A stretch of 64,000 bases of DNA from Clytia hemisphaerica (GCA_902728285.1 CACVBU010000270.1:93456-157455); one strand, 5' to 3'. Counted from the first letter of the stretch, positions 33,917 through 45,646 are shown. Notes: generated from the letters alone by a model not told the origin. Numbers and translations: made by a program.

Positions 33917-36900
33917 TTCTGGCACAAGGAATTCAGTAATGACCCTTTGATGATTTCGTTCTTGAAATGAACGATTTCCCTCCAACACCGGCGATGCCAT
34001 CAATACCGAGGTTAGAGTGCGGACCTGGAAAAAAAGAAATATAATTAAGCTTTGCAATAGGTTTGGTAGCACTTCACTCCAGAGCTTTACAGCAAACGCT
34101 CTTGCTTGCTTAGCTCTTCTTCTCTGAAAAAATACGGATACAGTGTCTGATGAAAAATATAATTAAAATTCTTCTTACTATCTGCTGAGGGATTTGTTTA
34201 CTGAAGGTGTTCATCAACATCAGTGCGTCACATTTACCCTCCGAAAGAAGGCGAACAACCAGCTCCGATCTTGCCGATCTCTGGCTCTGATCCAACAAAT
34301 TCGAAGAAAATTTCTAGGTAAAAACATAAACGATTACGAAAATTTTCTTTTGGTTTCAATAAATTCCATGATCCCTTTGAAGAATAACTCAATAATTGAA
34401 TTTATAGTTAAAAAATGAGGCTTACTATAATTTTGTCGGTACTTTTGTAGATCAGACGCAAAAAGGTGTTGATCGAGCGTTCGTGGAACATATCAATTAA
34501 GCTAAAAAAAAAGAATGCCATAAAGGTTAGTATGTACTGTATTGAATGGTTGTGTTAGAGACGTTTCTCCAATCTTCCTAAATATACTATACTCGCTAGC
34601 CAGAATAGATTAAACTCGCAGGTTATTTAAACCGATTAAACTCGATAGCTTACAGAAAATTACCTTGTGATTTTTATAGATTGTATAGAGCGCCGTTTAC
34701 CTAAAAATTTATTTATAATTTCGAAATCTTCCTGAAACGAGATATTCAGGGTCCATAAATTTTTTGGATATTTTTTATCAAATTCAGTCTTCTGTTTAAC
34801 CGGACACCTTGTAAAGGGTAAGATTAACGTCTTGACCAACAATAATATGAATGATGAGTAAAAAAGTACCGTAATTTTATGTTCTCGATTTTATCGCAGC
34901 CACATGTATCTTGCCATCGAATACAGGGTAAGTGATAGGCAAGGTGACAATTGCGGCAGACTGCCTGTTCCTCATCCTCTCTACCATAACAGTACATGTT
35001 GTGGCTGCGACAACTCTCTGGATCATAGTCCTCAAAGGCAGCCAAATATAAACATCCGCCAGAAGTGAGTATGAATGGCATCGTACATAACGAGGTATCA
35101 TCGACGCAAACAACACTCACGCCTTCTTCATCTACAATCTTTAAATTTTTGTTGAGGCCCAAAGCAATACCCAACAAATTCACCATTACTAAAAGAAATC
35201 AAATGTTTTAGAAAGCAACACCACATCATCATGTTTTGACTTTTTAACTTTGCAATATTCAGTATTGAATAAATTTCAAAGATCTCAAAGCTTTAAAATA
35301 AAAGTAAGTAAAAGACGGAAAAGACGTAATTTTGAATTCAATTTTGAAACTTCAAGTCCACTTTCCAAATTTAAGAAAAGTATAGTCGAGTTTAAAAATA
35401 ATCAATCGGCACAGAAAGTACGTTGAGGAAGACCTGTCCTGAGTTTGTGAGTTTGTCAGTCGTTCTGTCTTATCGTAGTTTTATATTATGTCGTGATGTC
35501 CCAATGTCATGGTCAGTCGTAGTTTTGGGTCTATATAATACAATATAATATAATACAAGAATAAAATTTATTTTCAGTAGGATATCTAGCCGCTTAGTTC
35601 GACTTTTAAATTAAATTCAGTTTCAAAGATTTTACAATATAAAGTGTGTTGAATACATAAAAAACCTTTAAGGAAGCAATGTTAATGTAATGTTAATGTA
35701 ATGTTAATGTATCTGTTCTTTAAAGTCGAAAATGTGCACAAATCTGTATAGCTTTAAAGCTAATAGTTTGACTGGAAAATCAGCCTTTGGAATATACCGA
35801 AAAGCCATAATAGCAAAAGAGTATCTTTGTATACCTTTAGGTTTCGATACAGAAGCCAAAAGAGATTTTTCAAGGGTGTCTTTGTCATAGGCATCGAGCC
35901 AATCTTGGAATCTCTTCGGACCTAAGCCAAACTTTCCGCTAGTAATCTTTGAAACAGAAAGAGAAACAGAAATAGGTTTACTGGAAAATGCAAAAATCTG
36001 GAAAAGTCTTTAGTTTTTTACTTGAATTTAAATCTTCAGATAACCTTCACACATAATACTCACACAATCAAGTAACTGCTGCATTTCATTGACAGCAAGT
36101 GCCAAAGAGAGGTTCCCAAAGAAATCCTCGTGATCTTTCGTGCCGAGGAAGTGGAAGCTCAACGCAGAATTAACACTTTCGAATGCTACCGGTTCTTTAT
36201 CAGTCGATAACGTAAGGGACCGACTTCTGAAAAATAAAGAAAGCATAATAGTCGAATTTATGGTTGATTTTATCATTCGCCTCAAGTTCCTTTCCCATAA
36301 TTAGAGATGTCATTATTGTAATCCTTTCAAGCACCAAAACTAATTTTGATCCATTCTAACATTTCTAAAAAAACATATTTGAACTGAACGAAACGAAAAG
36401 GCAAAAAAGGTATTCACTCACTCTATTAAAGTGAGCTTGTTTAAAGATTATTTAATAGATGCCCCCTTTTTTAAACGTCCCTCATAAAATCTTAAAAATA
36501 GAAAGAATAAACACCGGGGCGTTTATTGGAAGTAATACTTTACTTTAAATCGATATCACAAACGGACAAATTAGTCAGTTTCCGGTGCATTTGGAACCAA
36601 CACGCAGCTAACTTTGTGGCATCAGAAAAGGAGGAAGCGTATGATTTCAATGCACTAATCTGTCCGTTAAAGTCGGCTACCATTGTCGAATGCTTTTTCT
36701 AGATAAAAGAGAAAAAGTATAAGGCCGATAACCTATAAAACACGGGCTTGATATAGACTAAACAATTCAAGAAGGATGTCTAAATTTTGTGCAGATTGCT
36801 TATTTCCAGGAATGTTTCAGTGTCTCAGGTTCAGCATAATATATATTATTAACGTTTTATTCCACCATGAATTACTTACAACAATCTTAAGCATTTGATG

Positions 36901-38686
36901 TTCGTGGAACGAACGCATCACCATGTCGATCTGGTCCACGGGTGTTTTGATTTTTCCATGGGGTGACCGGAACGGGACGTTGCAGGGCCACCAACTGGGT
37001 TTGTTGGCTTTCGTCCAGCTAAAACTTTTTCCAAGACTTGAGAAAGAAATATTTTCATACTATGTCTCTTAACTTAAGAATCTAAATACAGGGGCATAAC
37101 CTGTTTGATATGTACAGCTCAAGCAGTTGTGGAAAGTAAAAACAGTCTAATGATATTCCTAAGAAACGCAGAAACGAATACCCACGTGATGAAGCTCTGG
37201 TTACATCTGCAAGCAGAGTTCTCTTTTCAACAGCTTTAAGACATGCCTCCCAATCGCTTTTAAATCGGATCTCTTCTTTTTTTCTTTTTCTTTTCATTAA
37301 TTTGATCTTCCTCACTTTCTTCCGATTCGCTTTCTTCTTCTTCCTCTTCTTCTTCAGAAGACTCGCTTTCTTCCTCAGCTTGAACAAGACAGAATAAAAA
37401 AATCGCTAACCAAGATGTAAATAATATCTACGCTTGTATTATTATTGATAATACTTATTTAATGCACTTCATTCTCATATACCTTATTAAGTGGTTTAAT
37501 TTTGACGAATAAATCCCCGCAGAAATTTCAAAAACCGATCACTCTCCAAACTAAATCCTCGCCAAATTTAACAAAAGAAAATCATGTGAAAAATTACAAC
37601 TTTTTCGTATATTTTTAAGTAATGTTTCACCCATTTCAGTCTCTCTAAACTTCCAATTCGCCAAATTAAATCCCCGCAAAAATCGTATTTTGGGCAATCG
37701 ATTAATTAAATCCACGCCAAAAAAATCCCCGTATGTTTACGGCAGCATATCTTTAGTTAAATACCATTTCAAAAGACAAAACTATAACTTGTATTTCGAA
37801 GAGCTATAAGAATCAACTTACCAGCATCAATCTCCATGGCCTGCTTGAATTTCTCAAGGACTAAGGGATCTCGAGCAAACATCCTCATTCCTTTCGTCGA
37901 TCCTAATAATTGACGTCCATTTTCATTTAATTGAAAGATAAATTTACTGAACAGAGAACTTTATTTCACATTACACATATTTTAGTAAGCTAAATCAGGT
38001 AGAAATTAGTATTTTATGCAATTTAGAAATTGATGAAAAATTCACTTTGGCCAGATTCTTAAATTCATTACCATAGCTTTTTATGTTTCCATCTGCCTTG
38101 TAGGCTAAAACAGCAATTGGTGTCTTGCAGACATTACGTAATTGTACAACCTAGCAAAAAGCATTAAAATTATGTAGAAATTAAGCACTCCTTTAAATTA
38201 CTAAAATCAAACACCACAAGTTTATAACTTAATATGCTTTTTATCTAGTCTAGAAGAGGGTCGGTCCAATATGATCTTTTAAAAATTAGCGCTATATTTT
38301 TCAAGCTATAGCAAAATCTCTCATGATTTCTACCTTCCAGAAAATTAAGAAAAGCGGTGGGAGTGGGAGTTTTAAAGTCGACCTTTTTGTGGGACGTGAT
38401 AGTTAAAATACCTTGCTCTTGATTGAAGCCAATTTTCCTTTTTCAGTTTTTTTTCTGCTGACAGGATTTTTATCAAAACTGGTCTAAAACGAAAAAGAAA
38501 GTTGGTTTTGTGTTCTGATTCAACAGTTCTTAAAATGAATGAATTAATAACGACTCAAGTCAAATCTACCTTATTCATTTTGAAACGGCCATGGGAGCCG
38601 ATCCTCCTCTTTCTATTTTCTTCGTTAACGTTGTTATTTTCATTGTCGTTGACATGGCTGTTGTTCTGATCGTTGTCGGTGTTCAT
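33917..38686 (-). CDS. At least 14-exon gene, PHD-like Cys/His protein, unknown
   Basis: I joined minus-strand exons whose splice phases agree: 38686-38570, 38483-38412, 38150-38072, 37902-37822, 37378-37182, 37036-36880, 36698-36544, 36226-36064, 35946-35835, 35188-34870, 34807-34664, 34501-34426, 34313-34179 and 34123-33917. Donors include GTAAGT, GTGAGT, GTAGAT and GTAATT. The start is ATG 38686, 10 nt after a TAG acceptor. The ~670-residue product has an Asn/Asp-rich N-terminus, a basic stretch, a Glu/Ser tract then Lys tract (exon 5), a Trp/Pro motif NKPSWWPCNVPFRSP (exon 6), and in exon 10 a cluster CRSHNMYC...CRNCHLAYHLPC...CGC like a PHD or RING finger. Such fingers bind histone tails or E2 enzymes in known families; which applies is unknown. 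Exon 5 has a 1-nt frame inconsistency in its A-rich part. More exons probably lie below 33917, where a GTGAGT donor ends exon 14. I do not recognise the family. Confidence 0.72.
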
Positions 38687-38936
38687 TTTTTTTATTCTAA
38701 AGCTATTGTGTAAAAAATGGAGAAAAAAAATTAAATGCAAAATCATCCTATTATTGTATCAAGATCGACATATTAGATCACATAACAAGTTAGAATATTA
38801 AGAGAAAGTTAAATTAAGATTGTATACAGGATGATATAATTTTGAAGTCCTTAGCTCTTAGGAATAGGTATAAGGGTTGAAATAGGCAAATGTGCGGATT
38901 ATAAAGTATGACAACATGATAAGAGGACAAAATTAC

Positions 38937-39085
38937 TCGCTCGAAACCACTACTGGCAAGGACTTTTCTAGTTGAACCGTCAAAAGTGATATGTAGCCTA
39001 TTTTTACTATTGGTAGCTGATACATTCGAGTATTCCATTTTCCCAGGATTTGGGCTCAGGTTTATTCTTTTTCTTCTGCTGTTGG
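38937..39085 (-). CDS. Possible exon upstream of the PHD-like gene
   Basis: An ATG at 39038 opens 34 codons (MEYSNVSATNSKNRLHITFD...SSGFER) ending at a GTAATT donor (38936). The frame is open upstream through a basic segment (RRKRINLSPNPGK) to a CAG acceptor near 39085. It ends in phase 0, which does not fit the next exon (38696, which needs two carried bases), so it is probably a separate gene or an alternative exon. No domain is recognised. Confidence 0.35.
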
Positions 39086-39268
39086 ATAAAATAATTTATA
39101 ATATAAAAATCGAAACTCTACCAAATGAAATATAGCCGTAAGAGAGAATAGTCTACGAAGAAAGGAAGTATTTAACGCCCTTTATATGCTTGTCATCCAG
39201 CGGTATTTTCCTATGCAAGCCTTGCATTTAAAGCAGAGCAAGCACCAAATTTCAAAAATGTGCTAGTC

Positions 39269-39582
39269 CCGGGGGGGGGGGGGGGTACTACCCTTGTCGA
39301 CCGACGGGGGTGCTCCGCTGAGGTTCGAAAAATGGACCCTACGTGGGACTCGAAATTTGCGAAAAAAGTGACCCTGAATGGGACTGAAATTCCAAAATTT
39401 TCTCAAATTTTCTATTTTTTCCCCAAATTTTCCAAAAATACGCACCCTACGAGGGACTGATTTTTCTATTTTGGTGTTTTTGCGACCCGACCTGGGACTC
39501 GTGTAGGTTAAAAAAGGTACCCTGACCAGCGGAGCATCCCCGTAACCCATCTTGCCCTAGTACCCCCCCCCCCGGCCGGGGG
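39269..39582. mobile_element. 314-bp G-run-ended MITE, 9-bp target duplication
   Basis: The direct repeat GTGCTAGTC flanks the element (39260-39268 and 39583-39591). Both ends are long G/C homopolymers leading into TACTA, then TGCTCCGCTG on the left and its inverse CAGCGGAGCA on the right, so the terminal inverted repeats are about 55 bp and imperfect. A 9-bp duplication fits Mutator-like elements (8 bp would fit hAT). The interior repeats a quasi-palindromic block about four times: ACCCTACGTGGGACT, ACCCTGAATGGGACT, ACCCTACGAGGGACT and ACCCGACCTGGGACT. There is no coding capacity. Confidence 0.82.
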
Positions 39583-39591
39583 GTGCTAGTC

Positions 39592-41370
39592 TTTGATCAT
39601 TTTTCATCGCTTTCTACCTACATAAGTCCAGTTTAATAATAATAATAACAACACAGAAGTTGAGAATACAATCATTAAAAATAAATAAATTTCAATTTAT
39701 AAAGCATTTCAATTTATAAAGCATATAAAACTTTCCTCGGCTCACCAGACATAAATCGTCCCTTCATTTGGTTATAGTGCATCAGGCCATTGAAGTCTAT
39801 CACATATATTGTATCATCACATTAAAAGATGGCGTTTGATAAAGTCCCTCTAATCAAATAACCCTCATCCAATATCCTTCTTGTTAGTGCATGTAACGTG
39901 ATGAATGCAATTTTCTTAAGCGTTTATAAGTTCCAAAACCATGTCGTGACATTACATTTTTGTCGAATGATGAACAGAATTTGGCTAAATAATCATAAAT
40001 CTCATTCCACAGTGAGCACCCGGTGACATATCGAATTTATGTTTCTCTATCGTACCAAAAGCAGTAACCGTTTAGCTGAAACGTTTTGTTTGGGCGTATC
40101 TGAAAAATGAAAGGAAAAATCAATTTTTCAAACTGATTACGATTATGAAGACCAACCAACTAAACTACGTATTTATTCATTTATAATCACACTCCTGTAA
40201 AAATTTCGTTTTGGCAATGTTAAGTCCATCAATCGTTATACTCTTTAAAATGTCAAGATTTCAAAGGTTATCTTCCATTAAAAACTCAAAAGTACATCAC
40301 CTGAGTTCTGTGCTTACGCACTAATCATATGTACAGTACTCTTTGAAATACAGTTTATTTATGGGTCCATAATACAAAATAATCAAACGAGCTCCTACTA
40401 AAAAGGGATAAAGAAGAAATTAATTAGTAGCCTGCATCTCATATCATCAAACTCTTAAAGTCAATATTTTCTAAACATTCATAATTCATGAATTTGTCTT
40501 CCCCTATTCAAAAAGTATAATTGCTATATGCTTTTAAATAATTAGATTAAATAAATACAAACATTACTGAGGCTTTGTTGAAATGTCTTGATTCAAATTT
40601 TTCTGTCTGACCCAATAAGAGAATTTATTTTCTTATTGAGCTAGAGAGCTTTTTACACTTTTTTAAAGAGGAATTCTGAAAGAATAAGAGGAAATTTTGT
40701 TACCCCCTCCGGTGACGTCATTCTAGATAAGAGTGACTTCACAAAATACAAAAATTACAATCTCCAGTTTTGGTTGTTTTTTTTAAAGTGGTATGTAATT
40801 TTTCGTTGTTTTGAGCAAATAAATCCAAGTTTTTGCCCATTTACTATCCAAAGGGCTTATGTTGCGTTTAGCTTATCCTGTTTCGGCGGATGCGCACCAG
40901 TTGACGGCTATTTATTTAGCTTACATAACTAAACTAAACCTTTTGTAGGATGCCATAAGTCATAGTTGAATAATCAAAAGCTCCAGTGCATCACAACAAA
41001 ACAAATAAAAGCATAATTTTAGTTAATGCGTAAACTATATAAATATCTTGTTATCATTGTTTTGAAGTTAGAATCAGTAGAGTTTTTAATTTCCACTCAA
41101 CATAACGTCACTTCCTACAAATGGTTATCAATTTCATAAGTGAGAGGGGTTCATTTGCATGGATTTTGAGAACATGAAGAGAAATACCACAGGCCATATC
41201 ACTTTATTTAATTTGACTTGACTCTAATTAACACCACAACAAAGAATCTCTGCCTATCCCATACTCTCCTACTTGATACATTTGATAGTAATTGAGAATA
41301 TCAATTTAATAATTTTGTTTCATCAGTTGCCTATTCATTGTGACCATTCGATCATGCATTTTTAAGAGTA
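39592..41370. other. No gene seen
   Basis: A 1.8-kb A+T-rich stretch with no long open frame and no recognised element. Confidence 0.45.
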
Positions 41371-41545
41371 AATTTTTAATCAATTAATCAATTAATCAAT
41401 CAATCAACAATAGGCAATCAAATCTAATCGAGTCTTCTCAGTCCTGAAAAATATCGATTGTCTATGATATTGCTCCATCTATTTGGTTAAGAGTCAATTT
41501 TTAATCAATCAATCAATCAATAATAGGCAATCGAATCAAATTGGA
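41371..41545 (+). repeat. ATCA microsatellite in a ~110-bp duplication
   Basis: TAAGAGTAAATTTTTAATCA, (ATCA)n, AATAGGCAATC occurs twice (about 41371-41425 and 41490-41545), with ATCA runs of different length and a short spacer between. Confidence 0.7.
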
Positions 41546-41845
41546 TTAGGAAGAAGTTATAGGTTGTATTGATTAGGACATTCTCATTCAATCTCTTAGC
41601 TGTATTATTGTAAAAGTGGCAAAGAAAATTTTACCAGGAATGAGAAATTTTAGCTATCCCCCCAGCAACAGTAGTAGTCTGGGAGGTAGAACCCCAATGG
41701 TCAAAATGATATGTTGGTTGCTACCAAAATGCTGCTGATGGGTTAGCTACACAGTACAGTAAGGTTTGAGCTGCCACACTCACACACTGCTTGCTCTGCC
41801 TTGTAATACAGATATGTGACTACTAGTCTAGTACACAGTACCGTG
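41546..41845. other. No gene seen
   Basis: No coding or repeat signal is recognised in these 300 bases. Confidence 0.4.
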
Positions 41846-41990
41846 AGGTCGGGTAACTTGCATCAGTGGAGGGAAACTTGCATAGCCATCAAATGACTGA
41901 CCAATCAAAGCAGCAAAACTTCAAAGCAAATGAACTACGCAGCTCCGCTCGCAGATCTACTCTATATACCATTTTTATTTTTATTTAGCC
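41846..41990 (-). repeat. Dispersed repeat, copy 2
   Basis: The inverse of the segment at 23918-24056: GTCGGGTAACTTGCATCAG, GGAGGGAAACTTGCATAGCC, ATGACTGACCAATCAAAGC, GCAGCTCCGCTCGCAGATC, then ACCATTTT. It also carries a CGCAGATC segment absent from copy 1. Confidence 0.7.
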
Positions 41991-42064
41991 TTGTATTTTA
42001 ATGACCAGACAGGTAATTCATTTGATCGGGCTATTATGCATGTTTGTCTCAACTGATGCTAGTT

Positions 42065-42200
42065 ACCCGATTTCATGGTAGATAGATAGGAGATAAACTT
42101 TTCTGCATAGCCATTGAATGACTAACCAACCAAAGCAGCAAAAAAAAGAACCATACAGCTCCGCTCGCAGATCTGCTAGCTCTACCATTTTGTTTTGATT
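42065..42200 (-). repeat. Dispersed repeat, copy 3
   Basis: A more diverged copy of the same repeat: TTACCCGATTTCATGGTAG, GCATAGCCATTGAATGACTA, AACCAAAGCAGCA, CAGCTCCGCTCGCAGATC, TACCATTTT. It sits 100 bp from copy 2 in the same orientation, suggesting local tandem duplication. Confidence 0.6.
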
Positions 42201-42272
42201 TAACTTTGGATTTTAATGACCAGCAGGTTATTCATTTAAGGGCTACATGCAAGTTCCCTTCCACTCAAGTAA

Positions 42273-42361
42273 GAACAACTGGGATGTCGAACAAGTAAGC
42301 ATCGACCAACTTGGGAAGTCTAACAACAGATCTTCCCAGTTAGTCGACAGCCCAGTTGTTC
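42273..42361. repeat. Nested double hairpin
   Basis: Outer arms GAACAACTGGGATGTCGA (42273-42290) and TCGACAGCCCAGTTGTTC (42344-42361) match at 17 of 18 bases. Inside them ACTTGGGAAG (42309-42318) pairs with CTTCCCAGT (42332-42340). A third related motif GTCGAACAACTGAGCTGTC follows at about 42380. This may be a small foldback element. Confidence 0.75.
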
Positions 42362-42399
42362 CACAATTTTGCTAAAATGTCGAACAACTGAGCTGTCCG

Positions 42400-43330
42400 C
42401 CAAAGTGTAACTGTCTAACAAGTGACCTAGGACCCAATCTGGAAAGTAAGGCATGTACTACGCTGGATATCTCCGGCCAGAGACTTTGAATTTCATAGGC
42501 TTACACAAAGGCTAAGCCAAGAAATCTCTGGCGTAAATTTTCTCTTTTTTCCAGACTGGCCTAGGACTGTGGGATCTGTCCATCCATCATCGCTTATCGA
42601 TAATGGGAATCAATCGATATTATCCAATCCTTAATTGGTTATAGATTGGTCTTTGATTGAAAAAACTTATCAATTGTATTGAGTGGGAGAGTCTGGTCTA
42701 GTCTACCTATTATAATAGTAGTGTAAATAGTAAGAGCATATCAAAAAGTAAGCATAATAGTGCTTAGTTGCTGAGTGAGAATCTTACCTGCTGTGCTGTG
42801 TAGCTGTATTGTATGTCAGCCCCATCCTTGACTGCTTGATGGAAGGTTAATTTCGTTCGTTGGTACAGTACATCATGCCTTACATTTCTTCCTTTAGGAG
42901 AGGAAGAGCTCTATCCATATAATAAAACACACAAAAGGACTGAACCCAGCTAAAGGGTGAACGGACCAGGGTGAACAGCTTTTCACAACCTCGGGCAGCT
43001 GAGGCTACCATTTTAGCTTTCCATGGCCACAGCGAAGCGAGCGCAATCATTTGCGGTTTTAATGTTGTATGGGCATATTCGTGGGCGAAGAAAATATCCG
43101 AGCCAAATTATAGTTCCAAGGTTGGTGGTTTCCTTTTGAAGATTTTCATCCAGATTTGTGATGAATATGTATGTAATAGTTTATTTCAAGTTGACGAACA
43201 GGTAGCAACAAAGGCTAATGAAAGTCAACGCTACTTTACAATTTGTAAGGTGATTACAAAAAGCCGACACCGTCAATATAGGTCGGAAGTGTCTATACGG
43301 GCATGATGTAGGCCTCCACTGCTTAATATT
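42400..43330. other. No reliable gene
   Basis: A plus-strand open frame at 42971-43306 lacks an ATG and has no recognised domain. ACAACCTCGGGCAGCTGAGG...CTACCATTTT near 42985 resembles other repeat fragments in the window. Confidence 0.4.
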
Positions 43331-43344
43331 TTCCTTAAAGATCG

Positions 43345-44940
43345 ACTAAAAATGAAAGTGACTCTGAACCGAGTTTATTTCTCTTGATCTGAAGTAAGGC
43401 GTTTTGCGATTTACTTTGATATTGTCATCATGTTTGAAAATCTCGTTAGTTAGATCTGATATGTTATTTTTTACATTTGAAAAGTTCTATTGCTAACAAC
43501 TGAAGATTTATATGGTGGAATTTGATGGCACCGTCTTTCTCTAAAAGCTGCTCAAAAGTAGATGTATGATCAGAATACACTATCCTCAAACATCTTTCGT
43601 GGAGGTGGTCTATTTTTTGATCTAGCCTGCGAACATGAAACATCCAGACAAGCGAACAATAATTGAATTGACTTCGAAAGAAGGCATTCATGAGCCTTTC
43701 GTTTGATTCATGTACGGTGCTACCCTCGCAAGTGCACTGATTTTCTGGCTAGCTTTCTTATAAATCGTGTTAATATGTGGCTCAAAAGTCAGACAGTTGT
43801 CAAAAGTTAACCCTAGGATCTTGCCTGAGTTGCTGTTAAAGATTCGTTCATTCTGTATAGTAATGAAGATTTCTTTGCTGGTATTGTTAGCTATCAACTC
43901 AGACTTGTCTGCATTTCCTTTCATTTGATTTTGGGTTATCCATTCAAAGATGATAGCAGCTCCATTCGAGAGCTCCTCACCAACCTGTTCCCAAGAATCA
44001 GCTATCACAAAAGGTGTTGTATCGTCTGCATAATTCAGTACATTTCTATTTTCAAGAAAGTAAAACAAATCTCTCGTGTAGATGCTAAATAGTAGCGGCC
44101 CTAGAATGGATCCTTGGGGAACACCTACTTTAACATTATGCCAGGTACTGTAATGGTCGCCAATTTTCGTTCTTTGCTTTTTATCTGATAGATAGGCTGT
44201 TATGAGACCTAAGGCACTCCTTGAAAATCCGTATGCTTCAAGTTTAGCAATCAATAGTTCGTGCGAGATACAGTCGAAAGCTTTTGATAAGTCGATGAAC
44301 GCTGCAAACCTTTTCTTTTCATCTGTGGCTTTCTTCCAAATTTCACTCATGACTAAAAGTGGAGTTTGTGTACTCATTCCTTTTCTATATCAAAATTGTC
44401 TATTGCTCAAAATATTGTTAAAGTAGGTTGAGACTTGGGTATGTGTGACTTTTTTATAAATTTTTGACAGAACTGGGAGAATACTCGCCGGTCTGAAGTT
44501 GCTCTTGTCATTCTTTGAACCTCTCCTCTTATACACAAATGTTATATCGGCAAGTTTCGATTCTTTTGGAAAAGAGTTTGCCTCGAATGACGCATTTATT
44601 TCTGAGCATAAAAACTCGGAAAACATATCACAATATTCCTTTATGATTTTCACTGGAATATCTGAGCTTGGCTGTGATTTTCCTTGAACTAAGTCCTTAT
44701 TGATTTTCCCTACTTTCTATTTCGTTGTTGGTATAAAAGAAAATTTATTTACATACTCAGTTTTCATGATTTCAGTGACACTTGGGTGTTGTCTATATTT
44801 CTGAATACAAATTTCAGTATGATTATTTGCTTCATCAAATGCAACATAGGGAGGCTCAGGCAAAGTAATATAAAAAATATTAAATGAGCTTCTGAGCGTT
44901 TTGATTTGGCTGGAGTATAAAGCATATCGCGCCAACGATC
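43345..44940 (-). pseudogene. LINE reverse transcriptase fragment (CR1/Jockey-like clade)
   Basis: Read on the minus strand, a linker with HPSVTEI (44780s) leads into SKLADITFVYKRR, NFRPASILPVLSKIY and then the RT core: FIDLSKAFDCISH (motif A, ~44290), GVPQGSILGPLLF (motif B, ~44120), NYADDTT (motif C, ~44030) and KILGLTFD. The C-terminal NAFFRSQFNYCSLVWM and a trailing segment extend to about 43345. The copy is dead: an in-frame stop replaces the usual CGF before RKG (~44395), and frames break near 44700, 43690 and 43465. No endonuclease is attached, and 1.8 kb of other DNA separates it from the endonuclease at 46746, so this is a separate truncated copy. Confidence 0.88.
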
Positions 44941-45198
44941 GGCTACGACGGGCCAGAACTTGGGCCTACCAAAGCAACCGAAAACAAACGAGAATTCTCG
45001 GAAGAGACTCTAAGGGCTGGTCAAGGCATCATTTGATTACAGGCTGGTTCAAACAAAGGGGCGTCACAAGCTGGTCAAAACTTTGGAAAGACCAGGTCTA
45101 TTATGGATTGAAATAATTAAAACCTGTAAGCATGTATGTAGACACGTTTTAGCCTTCATATAAGAAGTTGGTTAGTAAAATTACAAACAATACTAACC
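44941..45198. other. No gene seen
   Basis: A plus frame at 44901-45116 is open but shows no recognised motif. Confidence 0.35.
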
Positions 45199-45318
45199 TG
45201 ACTTTATCCCTGATTTATGGAGAGTTCGAGTGGTAGAGAGACAAAGTTTTGTGAGCTGAAAAGAGAGGAAATTGTGTTCGAGTTATGGAGAGGTTTGATT
45301 TATAGAGAGTCCACTGTA
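45199..45318 (-). mobile_element. Solo Tigger/pogo-like transposon end
   Basis: Reading inward on the minus strand, TA-CAGTGGACTCTCTATAAAT is followed by AACCTCTCCATAACTCGAAC and later ACTCGAACTCTCCATAAATC. The CAGT start, the flanking TA and the repeated CTCTCSATAAMTCGAAC pattern are hallmarks of Tc1/mariner-type pogo/Tigger ends. The opposite end and a transposase are not found in the window. Confidence 0.6.
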
Positions 45319-45322
45319 CGCA

Positions 45323-45646
45323 TTTTTTTTTATAAGCAACTCCATTCTTTGGGTCAGGCCTGGAGTTGCTAAGGATTTTTCGAAATCCAGGCCCAAAGTT
45401 GCTTGTAAGGTTGCTTAAAAATTCCCAAGCTAAAAATGGTTGAAAAGCACATCTTAAATGGACAGTAGAGGCAATTTTTGAATGTTTGCAAAGCTTTCTT
45501 TTAAAATTGCGTCAAAGTTATTTCTTATTGCTGAGGAAAAAAGTTGCTAATTTGGATTTGAGTCCTCAGGGTTGCTAAGCAAATTGCTTATTTTTTGGGC
45601 CATTTTGAGGCCTGAGCCCTTAGCAACTCGGTGCTTATAAAAATAT
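45323..45646. mobile_element. GTTGCTTA-type element with inverted ends
   Basis: The left TTTTTATAAGCAAC and the inverse right GTGCTTATAAAAA define an element of about 324 bp homologous to that at 23205-23505. It contains GTTGCTAA, GTTGCTTG, GTTGCTTA and their inverses at six positions, exactly where the other copy has GTTCCT forms. No coding capacity is seen. Confidence 0.7.

Noticed and set aside
39260-39550. Open frames on both strands near 39.3-39.5 kb (Gly-run and Pro-rich products)
   Set aside because: They lie within the G-run MITE and begin at its homopolymer. Composition explains them.
42971-43306. A 111-codon plus frame as a gene
   Set aside because: No ATG at its start, no domain, no clear splice donor or acceptor; part resembles a dispersed repeat.
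44901-45116. A 71-codon basic plus frame as a coding exon
   Set aside because: Low-complexity Arg/Trp composition, no homology pattern and no splice sites.
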